DNA of 64,000 nt from the NCBI GenBank assembly GCA_036971475.1, contig JBAIZL010000001.1, forward strand, positions 135,400,192 through 135,464,191. The letters run 5' to 3'. The DNA is from Prosapia bicincta (Eukaryota; Arthropoda; Insecta; Hemiptera; Cercopidae). This document shows, piece by piece, positions 55,772 through 64,000 of the stretch; position 1 is the first letter of the stretch; each line of letters opens with the position of its first letter. The translations under genes and the position numbers were made by a program. The notes beneath the pieces were generated by a model. It searched no databases and was not told the origin of the DNA. It was given only the letters and a program-made list of their open reading frames with translations.

Positions 55772-55832
<61 letters not shown>
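55772..55832. repeat. (TA)n microsatellite
   Basis: About 30 TA units closing the second end unit. The next Penelope-like fragment follows within about 100 bp. Confidence 0.95.
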
Positions 55833-55838
<6 letters not shown>

Positions 55839-55939
55839 GTGTATTTGTAGCTTTGCAACACTGTTTTCTTGTATTCACTTATCACTTTCACTATATGTAC
55901 TTAAACAAGAATCTTACTTGGTATTTATGCGAGTTAACT

Positions 55940-56345
55940 TTCAAAGACGGGTTTTGTCTCCATCGTCGTGCATACTTCCAAAAACTTGACGAATTAGTCA
56001 CACAAACTATAAAAACACACGACCCTAATGGACATTGGATGCGATATGTTGACGATGGATTATACATCTCACACAATAAAGCAATAAATAATAACATCAT
56101 CCTAAATGAAATCAATAACTTACACCCTAACATAAATTTCACTATGGAGGAAGAAATAAACAATAAAATAAACTATCTAGACCTAACAATAACCAGAAAT
56201 ACAAGTAACATTAAATACTAAATTTATAGGAAACCCACACAAACCATTAATACAATACCAAACCACTCCAACCATCCCCACAACATAAAATTGCTGCTTA
56301 CAACTCACTCTTATACAGAATGCTAAAACTGCCTCTAAAAAATGA
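55940..56345 (+). pseudogene. Second, distinct Penelope-like RT fragment
   Basis: The frame gives FQKLDELVTQTIKTHDPNGH then WMRYVDDGLYISHN (YVDD catalytic pair) and NYLDLTITRN. A stop follows at about 56219, after which IYRKPTQTINTIPNHSNHP and, with a frame change, AAYNSLLYRMLKLPLK continue the thumb. The sequence is clearly different from the palindromic copies, so it is another family or subfamily. RT motifs 1-4 and the nuclease are missing. Confidence 0.75.
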
Positions 56346-56700
56346 AGAAAAACCAAAGATGCATTGCTGTAAAGGCAAGAGAAGGGCTGAATTATGCTTA
56401 TTAATTTTTATGTTTAGTCACTCATTCAGGTATTATCCGATTTAGAATTCAGTGTAGTGCCTAAGGAGAGTTGTATTATCAGAGGCACAAAAATATCAGA
56501 TTCCCGCAATAAAACTGACCAGTTGTATTGCTTGTATTGGTCAGTTGTAAGAGTTCATATCTGGATATTTATGGGAAATCAGTGGTTATTCCTGACTGAT
56601 ATTTTCTTCACTTAGTTTTTATATTTATTGTTTTCTTTATGCCATCAAATAATTAAGTAAGCTATATAAATAAGGTATTAAACTATATCAAGTTTATATA
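56346..56700. other. Non-coding DNA between retroelement remnants
   Basis: No feature recognised. Confidence 0.35.
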
Positions 56701-56714
56701 TAGAAGGAGAATAA

Positions 56715-57205
56715 ATATTATTGTACTGTGAATTAAGAAATCACATCACTGACAATGAAAAGACTAATCAACTAGCAAAGCTAAAAACAAGCCTCCCTCA
56801 GCCTGAGCCTCTTGAGTTCACTACAGTCCTACAGGTACCTAATGAAGATGTTCACAAAAGAATGGAATCACTTTCGATTGAGGGAACTCTCAACAGGAAA
56901 GCAGTGAGAAAGTCTTATGACGGGGAGACCAATTGACTATAACTTGCCCTGAGCTGTTAGCGTTCAGCTTTCAGATTGAAGACTGGTCATGATTACCTTA
57001 CTGCACACCTCCACCGCATCCATGTGCTACCGACCCTGGAGTGTCTGAATGTAGTGTTGTATTCATGAATGTCGAACACCTTAATGATTGCACAGGGTTG
57101 GACTGGGCCCAGGATTACAATGGTCCCATCTCTACTGGTCAGCTCGCTGCCAAATGGCTCAACTGCCAAGGGTGAGCGTTGTTGGCTCACCCAAATAAGT
57201 GAATT
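56715..57205 (+). pseudogene. LINE remnant: RNase H tail and C-terminal region
   Basis: A 70-codon frame contains DNEKTNQLAKLKTSLPQPEP, resembling the end of RNase H domains (GNExADxLAKxGAxLPQPE). After stops, another frame gives RLKTGHDYLTAHLHRIHVLP and, with a shift, VEHLNDCTGLD, matching the FRLRTGHDYLxxHLHRIGxL...EHLxxCPxL ending of RNase H-bearing non-LTR retrotransposons. The GC-richer composition compared with its flanks fits an insertion. It is broken by at least three stops or shifts. Confidence 0.65.
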
Positions 57206-58519
57206 TGAAAAATAATTACTATAACTTTCAAATAAGGTTATCGTTAATATAAAATAAATTTTGAAAAAAATGTTGCAGAATAATATAGATTGATAAATAA
57301 TAATAAAAAACGTGAGTTGAAAAATAATTTAATATAATCTTTCCTTCCTAAATCTGTTGGCATTTATTCTGGCTTTTATAGAAGTGACAAACCATTTGAT
57401 TTTAATGAATTTTATCATAGATGACATTTCAGCTCATCTATCCATTTTTTGCCTACATTTTCTCCCCAAATCCCTCATTGTATAGGAGTACTATAAAAAG
57501 CGCTAAATGTTACCTGCACAATTTCATGAGAGACCTGTGCCCATTATTCCAGATTTTATCATCTTCATAACTAACTATGTTAAACACTTGACCATCGACA
57601 CCACTCTCTTGCAAGTCTTGTGTTTATAAATTTGAAATCTGATAGTCTTTATATTGTTGATCCTTATATTGTATTTTTGAATTTCCTAGTTATTTAATAT
57701 AGTATAATTTTGTGTTTTTTTATTTTGTGCTTTGGTTTTTTGTAAATTTCATATGGCTTTAGTGTTGAGATTTAGTCTTTTTTATATGGATAATGTCTAA
57801 GTTGATCAGTCAGTAGTATGCTTAAATCAATCATAAAAATTTCACTGATCATCATGTCATGGACTACAAAATCGTCAAGTTTTCATTGTCTTCATTTATT
57901 AAACACGAACAATGTACATTACGTCTGGTACCAATTGTAACTAATACAAATCAACTGGGATCTATTTGAAGGTATTGATTTGCTCCTCAAACAATTACCC
58001 CAGGTGCATTATAAGCAGATTATATCTGTGTCTCAGAGGATCTTAAATACACTGCCCTGAGGTATGTTTACTGTGTAATCACATAGTGTAACAGTGTATT
58101 GAATGCTACAACTCTACCTTCCTCCCTCCATTGCTATCTCTTCACACACAACTAGCTCCCACCATGTTACAGTTTAAAAGACTATATTCATTATACTTTT
58201 CTATCATTCTACTATTACTCTTTCAATTAGTAAAATAATAATGATATCATGCTGTTTCTTCTAACTAGTCAGGATCATGTAATTATAACTGCTGATACAA
58301 AAATTTTCAACTAAAAGATATATTTTCCAACCAATTAAATTAAATAATATTGGTCAAGCAGAAATATGGCTAATAATTATACCTACAGTAAAACATTTTA
58401 TATTTTGAGCTAGACTTACAAATTGGACAATAGGAGGGAACCACTTATAAAGTTTGATTGTGTTACTTAGTTTATATTCAGTAATGGCTTCATTGCGTAT
58501 ATTTTTCTATTTGTTAATA
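57206..58519. other. Intergenic DNA without recognised features
   Basis: AT-rich; no exon, RNA gene or TE end noticed. Confidence 0.4.
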
Positions 58520-59270
58520 CAGTAGAGTCTCAATAATTCGAGTTAGATAGGACCGAGACCCCTGGGATTACACGGAAATACATTCCGGTACATTAGAAAA
58601 AAATAAGGGTTCTAATAAACCCCAATACTATAATTAAGAATGCAGAAAATGGGTAGAACTTTATTGATTACAGTACTTAAATAAATTTAATATTACTTTG
58701 GAATACATTGTTCATCATGTTTGTTACATTTTTTGGAGAAATTTTTGAAGAATCTTCTGCGTTTGCTTATCAGATTTTTTCATGTTATAGTGTCGAGTAG
58801 ACGTCTTAGCAGAAGCACATCTGTGGTGGAGGTGCCTGTTGTTTTAATATATAGATTATTGCAGTTTCCAAGGCGGTTGTTCTTTCACCGTGACTAATTT
58901 TCCCTTCTTGTACTGTCTTGGTCGAACCTTCATTTTTATTCTCGTCATTACTTGCCTTCAGTAGTTTTTTGTACTATTTCAATAATCGTAACATCTGTTA
59001 TCTCAAATTGTTCTCATCTGAATTTCAACAAGCTGAAAGCTACTTAATAAGAAATGACAAATCTGTTTCTTTTTGTGGATCATTAACTCAGTCATACAAT
59101 GCTTTTTTCCCCTTCAGTCGCTTCCAAGAGAGATTGTAGAAGGTAACGTGTATTTTTTTTACATACATTCCAGAACACCTTGATCCATCGGCTGGATTAG
59201 ACTTGTAACATTTTCAGGTAGAAATAGAACGAGGATATAAACAGAGCACAGTTTATCTTCATTGACATAC

Positions 59271-59866
59271 AGGCGCGATCGCCCCCCCCCCCAACCCTCA
59301 AGAACTTTGGGTTAAAAATCGACAATATATTATTAAATTAAACTTTTACTTAAGTTAATTCGTCTTTTATAGTAAATAAAAAATAAAATTTTAATTTTTA
59401 ATTTCAAAATGTGACACGTTCGCTTGGCATACCCTCGTAAACGTCTAAATGTTTTAACAACAGATAGCGCTAGTGAAGCTTAGTCTCGAACATATGATTT
59501 TCAATACGTAATTTTGCAAGCGTAATATTCGAAGTTGACTCCGGAATTGTTCGTGTTGGAAGAATAACTACTTATATTGATTAATAAACCATTTTTATAA
59601 TAATAGTTTATTATGAAATTAATAATATTCTCTAGCCATAAGTGTTATCGAAACTGGAATAATTATTTATTAAAAAGTCTAATTTGCTACGAATCTTTAT
59701 CACGTTACCGATTTCTAACGCAAGCGTAGAAAGAACTTTTTCTGTTCTATGTTTCTACATACACGCACGCACGTGCGCGCACACACACACACACACATAT
59801 TATATATATATATATAATGCATCAATCGCCCCCCCCCCCAAAGCAAATCCCTGGATACGCGCCTGA
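59271..59866 (+). mobile_element. Internally deleted hAT element inside the Tigger element
   Basis: The ends CAGGCGCG and CGCGCCTG are flanked on both sides by attgacata (8-bp hAT duplication plus one shared base). A C-run lies close to both ends, and the right end carries ccctggatacgcgcctg. A + strand frame at about 59684 reads RIFITLPISNASVERTFSVL, the hAT C-terminal dimerisation motif. The rest of the transposase is gone and a (CA)n/(TA)n tract follows. Confidence 0.85.
59684..59760 (+). pseudogene. hAT transposase C-terminal (hATC dimerisation) fragment
   Basis: LRIFITLPISNASVERTFSV matches the hATC consensus xxLLTLPVSTASAERxFSxL. It runs into a (CA)n tract and keeps no RNase H-like catalytic residues. 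Confidence 0.8.
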
Positions 59867-59990
59867 TTGACATATGACAGTGCATTGTCTAACTGTAAAT
59901 ATTTTGAATTTTTTTTTAATAGAAAAAGTCTGAAATAGAAATAGGCTCGAATTTATCGGAAGCTCGAAAAATCAGGACTCGAAATTTTGA

Positions 59991-61980
59991 TGGGAGTTGC
60001 ATGAGTTTATTAAATTTTTAATATATTTATCTGGAGTTTATTATTGATTCTTTGCTTAAACATAATATTTGTTTTCCATCTTTCATATTTATTTTTCAAG
60101 TTTCATGGCTTCTACATTCATGTATTTTCCTATTTTTTGCTATGCATTTATATATTGGTTAATAGTTGTATTTTTAAATAATTAAAAAATGTAAATTATT
60201 TAAATTTCTTAGAAAAACAATAACCTGAAACCATATAATTTAGTTGATAAGTTTAACACATATTGTTATAAAAATTATATACCCCTGCACCACCTTATCA
60301 GCAGTCCCTTCATTTTGACTCAAACTTTCTTTCTCCAAATCCTGGCTGCATGTTGGAATAACCTTCCAACATTATCTGTTAACACTTCTTGTGTTCCATC
60401 TAATTAGAAGACACACAAACTTCAGGTAAATTCTGATCTAATAAAAAAGGAGGACTCAGGAGCAAACCTATAATTTAAACAATAAAACTATTTTAGAAAA
60501 GATTAATGGAACATAGTATATACGAATGAAGAAATGTTGCAGTAAATGGCTTACATGTTTTGTATTATAGGAAAAATGAAAGCTATGTTTATAACATCAC
60601 ATTTTTCACTATGTGGCTCATTTAGACAATCGTCTTCCACCCTGACTTGTATATGAGTGTAAAAAATAAAAATTTTAAGACAATAATTTTATATATTGTG
60701 ATTTACAACCACCAAATATGACTATTATTTTACATGGAGAATATAGACTGAGTTTTCGGGAATACAAATGTCAGACAAGAGATTGTTGCTGGTTTCATAG
60801 ATTATGCAAAGTTTGTTGCAGATTGATTGACAGCTATGGCTTTCAGCATATCTGTTGGGCTAGATATCATGAGCCAGTAGTTGTAACATAAGGAGATTAT
60901 AAGGTATCATCAACCATTTAATGAAGTATGTGTTCATGTAAATCTCTGTCACTTTTAAAATGGACTCTTCTGCTTCACCCTCTTATCAAAGAAAAAAATT
61001 AAACCAACAGAAATGAAAATTAACACTGCTTTTAAAACTTATGTGTATCATCTTCAACCTGTCAACAATTTTGATTGAAATTTGTTTTTACGGACAAAGA
61101 AGACTATTAACACTCGAAATGCAATATAACCTAATTATGACTTGTAAAAGATGCCTTGATTTAGTTGAAGTAAAACATTGGTAGATATATAACACTATAA
61201 ACACTTAGCAAGTTAAGCCACCACCAACAATGTACATCATACTTCCTCTCTAGGAAATTGATCAAAGATATCGTTTATTAGTTAAACACAAGAATATTTA
61301 ACAGAATATGGTGCTGAATTATGTTGTACTGTATAACATAATTACACCTTAAAAGTTAAAAAAATATTTTATTGTGAACAGGTTTTAAGGTATTGCTTGT
61401 AGCTACAACTGTTAGGCTTTATTTCAAATTACTTGTACAGATTAGATTACTTTGTCAATGTTAGTTGGATTGCCCAGTCAAGTAATTCAGATGCAGTCAG
61501 TGTGTTTAGAAAGATATTTTGATGGACTATCGAGTTAAGTTTGTATGTAATTTTTACATCTGGATTAATACCAATGTCTTTTAGTTGTAAAAAGACTCAG
61601 AAATACTACACTTTTTTATTTCATAGGAAAAATTTATTTAATTCAAACTATTGAAGTTATGGTTTGAATCGAATAAAAATGTTTTCAGTTTGCTTATGTT
61701 GCGAGTATGGGTATAGTATTCCTGAGGTGTACTGGTTGGATCAAGTTTCAGCAGTGGTATGGTATTTTGCAATTGTTGTCTCTTCTAAGATTGATACATG
61801 CATAAGGGCAAAATAGCCTCTTGTCCCACAAGATATGATTTTATAAAGTTTTCAATACTTTTTAAAACTTTTTTAATCATATGTAACGCCATATCTTTCA
61901 AAATGCTTCTCGAAATTTGCAGAGGTATTACTTTTACTTGGTCATTTTAAGAAATAATATGAATTGAAGGAATGTCAACT
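59991..61980. other. Intergenic DNA without recognised features
   Basis: AT-rich; no exon, RNA gene or complete element was found. A weak pogo-like end (acaataaaacctctaatcag) sits at the right edge, about 61980. Confidence 0.35.
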
Positions 61981-62628
61981 ACAATAAAACCTCTAATCAG
62001 CTGACTTTGTCCCTAGATCACCAAATTTAGGCCTACATTGTTAGGAGGTGTCCGTTATCCAGAGAGAGATTAATAATGGTAGAAATATACGACTATAAAT
62101 TATCTGTGAAATTATTGTATGAGTCATTGAACGAAATTCCAAAACAATTTAAATTTAAAGACATGTATTGTAAAATAAAACTCATGAAGAATTTATGAGT
62201 TAAAAATTTGTAAGTTTAACTATTACAGTAGAACTTCAAATATCCGAACTTTGACTATATGGTTCGCTTTCTGCTTTTCAGAGAAAAAATATACTGCTAT
62301 TTTCAAAATAATGATTCTGTTAACATATGCTGTTGGCATTTCCTCCACCTAGCGCAAACATTATTTGGATGTTTTTGTATCGGTCTGTTGTTTTTTTTTT
62401 GTGTGCTTGCTGTAAGAAAATACATGTTGTTTTATTGTTAGCGGACAAACTAATTACTGATCAATCAGGTAAAGGAGTTTAGGGTCAATAGTTGGCTAAG
62501 ATGTTTGATGTTGGTCAATCAACATTTTCAGACATTAAAAGGATCGACGCTACACTTTTAAACTTTGTGTCAGTGCTTCGAAATGAAGATAAAAGTTCTT
62601 GATGAAAATCAATGAAGACAGAAAAATA

Positions 62629-63350
62629 CAGGGTTATTCAGATAGAACAAATAATTTTCATTTTATGTTTATTTTAAGAAGAAAAATACAAGTAATGTGT
62701 TATAATGTCTTACATGTACAGATTATCTGGGAGACTAATTAATTGGTCGTTAGGTTGTGTTGAAAATTTCATCCGTCCACCTCTAGACACAACTGAACGT
62801 TTTTGGCAGTTTACTGGAGTGTTGTGTTGTCAGTAGACTACTGTTGATTCCGTGTGTAATATTGTCCATCAGGTCATCCACAGTCCGAGGCCGTATAGTG
62901 TAGACTCTTCCCTTTAGATAACCCCATAGGATGAAGTGTGGTGCGGCCAAGTCCTGTGATCTTGTCAGCCATTAATTCCTGGAAATTATGTTGTTCTTCA
63001 AAAGTAACTTTGGATCAGCGCTAGTCTCGTGTGATCTATGGCAAGAGGCACCGTCCTGTTAAAAGTACCTTGTCGCAGCTCAATTGCATCCAATTGCTCA
63101 ACAAATTCACTGTCAGTACTCTTCGGTGTTCACTGTATCATGGAAAAAATTGGACCCACGATTCTCTGATTCTCTCTGATAATACTCCGTACCCAACTCA
63201 GTATCAGCAAATTCTCTCTGCTGACAAATGCGCTACATACGATCAAAACTCCAAGACCTGCGTCATTTAATAGGCAAGTAAAATCTTTGGGCGGATTCCT
63301 ATTCAAATAGTGGACAAATGAAAACCATGAGTTTTATATGAATCACTCTG
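62629..63350 (-). mobile_element. Tc1/mariner-superfamily element with TA duplication, inside the Tigger element
   Basis: The ends CAGGGTTATTCAGATAGAAC and GTTTTATATGAATCACTCTG form imperfect inverted repeats with TA on each side (62627-62628, 63351-63352). The 722-bp interior carries a decayed DDE/D transposase C-terminus on the minus strand. Confidence 0.82.
62780..63090 (-). pseudogene. Tc1/mariner-type transposase C-terminal remnant
   Basis: Minus-strand frame: RYF*QDGASCHRSHETSADP, then after another stop RSQDLAAPHFILWGYLKGRV and PRTVDDLMDNI. This follows the second catalytic Asp (QQDGAxxH) and the SPDLxPxDFxLWGYLKxxVY block of IS630/Tc1/mariner-type transposases. The two in-frame stops (at the Q of QQDGA and before WLTRS) make it inactive, and the N-terminal half is deleted. 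Confidence 0.8.
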
Positions 63351-63460
63351 TACAAAGACTTAAAAGATGCTGTTTTTAAATGGTTTATGCAACAATGTTC
63401 TATGGGAAATCCAATTTCGAGTTCGATCATTTGTGAAAAGCTCCGAGGCTTAGGCAAACA

Positions 63461-63746
63461 TATAAAATTATAAACAAACATTTTTTTTAAAGTTGTTTGA
63501 TGTAATCATCTTGAATTCACTGATTAAACTATAATTAAAAAATACTGAGGCCTAACTAAGTGAATACGTAAGGGCTTACTTGCCAATTTTACGAATTTTT
63601 GTTTATCCGAATAAATAAATAGTTGATCACTTCAACTATAGTATTGCTTAGGAACCCGACACATAATTTATTATATTTATCACACACATATAAATCGCAA
63701 CGACAAAAATAGGTCATGAATACCGCCTTAAATCCTGATCTAAAGT
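63461..63746. other. Non-coding DNA
   Basis: Nothing recognised. Confidence 0.3.
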
Positions 63747-64000
63747 GGGGTTTCACATTAAAACCGAGCGAAGCCGAGCCTGGTCAGTGAAAATGCAGTA
63801 TTTATATGCGAGTTTTCAAATACAACACCGGGTCGTGCCGAGCCGTTTCGTGCAGTCCTACCTGCCGCCAATTCAAGCGTTTTCTGTCAAACTGTTTCTT
63901 CCTTCGTTCAGTTTATTCGGTGTTCCAGCCCAGTGAGTTAAGAAATATTGCGGAAGTTAGTATTTAATTTGTGAACAAATGGATTCCATTATCAAAAATG
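63747..64000 (+). mobile_element. Possible left end of a further Harbinger-like element, cut by window end
   Basis: After ...TAA, agtggggtttcacattaaaa is followed by a GC-richer leader (gagcgaagccgagcc, cgtgccgagccg) and, at 63980, an ATG opening MDSIIKN. The CpG-rich leader with gccgagc repeats and a TAA flank resembles autonomous Harbinger elements, but too little is visible to be sure. It could equally be the 5' end of an unrelated gene. Confidence 0.3.

Larger units (their letters stand above)
58700..59910 (-). pseudogene. Tigger/jerky-type DDE transposase remnant, split by hAT insertion
   Basis: On the minus strand, LDNALSYVN (second catalytic Asp, normally LDNAPxH) lies right of the hAT insertion, and EDKLCSVYILVLFLPENV followed by TSLIQPMDQGVLECM lies left of it. 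The last is the strongly conserved NxTSLIQPMDQG motif of pogo/Tigger transposases. The two halves are contiguous once 59271-59866 and one duplicated target are disregarded. Downstream frames are broken, so it is inactive. Confidence 0.82.
58520..59990 (-). mobile_element. Tigger-like element interrupted by a hAT element
   Basis: TA-CAGTAGAGTCTCAATAATTCGAG at 58518 is a Tigger-type terminus. Minus-strand coding remnants run from about 59910 down to about 58700. The second end was not identified; ctcgaatttatcgg and gctcgaaaaatcaggactcg near 59950 look subterminal. A separate transposon occupies 59271-59866. Confidence 0.7.
62226..63460 (+). mobile_element. Second Tigger-like element, interrupted by a Tc1/mariner-type element
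   Basis: TA-CAGTAGAACTTCAAATATCCG at 62224 is a Tigger-type left end. + strand coding remnants lie on both sides of an insertion at 62629-63350. I could not place the right end; 63460 marks the end of recognisable coding sequence. Confidence 0.7.
62480..63460 (+). pseudogene. Tigger/jerky transposase N-terminal (CENP-B-like) remnant, split by insertion
   Basis: Left of the insertion a frame reads KMFDVGQSTFSDIKRIDATL and LNFVSVLRNEDKSS, the first CENP-B-type helix-turn-helix (xxFxVxxSTxSDIKK, FVSxL). Right of it, DLKDAVFKWFMQQCSMGNPI and SSSIICEKLRGLGKH continue with the second (LExAVxxWFxQxRxxGxPISGxxLxEKA). The join falls exactly at the TA duplicated by the inserted element. There are no catalytic residues in the window copy. 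Confidence 0.8.

Noticed and set aside
1..64000. tRNA, rRNA, snRNA genes and CRISPR arrays
   Set aside because: No B-box-like GGTTCGAATCC, no rRNA blocks and no regularly spaced repeat-spacer units were seen by eye. A tRNAscan/Infernal run would be decisive.

Overview
This is an AT-rich (roughly 70% by eye) stretch of animal nuclear DNA, most likely from an arthropod and probably an insect. The grounds are a spliced metazoan gene with consensus GT-AG introns, long TE-filled introns, many (TA)n arrays, and a mix of pogo/Tigger, hAT, piggyBac, PIF/Harbinger, Tc1/mariner-like and Penelope-like elements. Nothing bacterial (operons, Shine-Dalgarno sites, CRISPR) is present. The species cannot be fixed from sequence alone.

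One host gene is clear: the 3' part of an intersectin (long form) on the + strand. Eleven exons between 17084 and 41030 join in one open frame of 495 codons plus stop (1,490 exonic nt, of which the first 2 finish a codon begun upstream). They encode the Dbl-homology (RhoGEF), PH and C2 domains that end long intersectins. The EH, coiled-coil and SH3 exons must lie upstream; I found none in 1-17083, which reads as intron.

Region by region: 1-17083 is upstream intron with several foldback repeats and a decayed mariner. 17084-41030 holds the exons; introns 2, 6, 7, 9 and 10 carry most of the identified insertions. 41031-64000 is 3' UTR and intergenic DNA: foldback elements in (TA)n, a piggyBac copy with TTAA target duplications, a Harbinger remnant, a 3-kb Penelope palindrome, a second Penelope fragment, a LINE fragment, and two Tigger remnants, each split by another transposon.

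The most interesting structures are: (a) two ~1.5-kb Penelope-like (RT plus GIY-YIG) copies arranged as a nearly perfect inverted repeat with only ~70 bp between the arms; (b) a recurring CTGA-N-hairpin-GAAA motif, hammerhead-like in layout, in otherwise different foldback repeats and Penelope ends; (c) nested insertions whose pre-insertion sequence can be read directly; (d) several families of long-armed foldback elements, some with two copies in the window.
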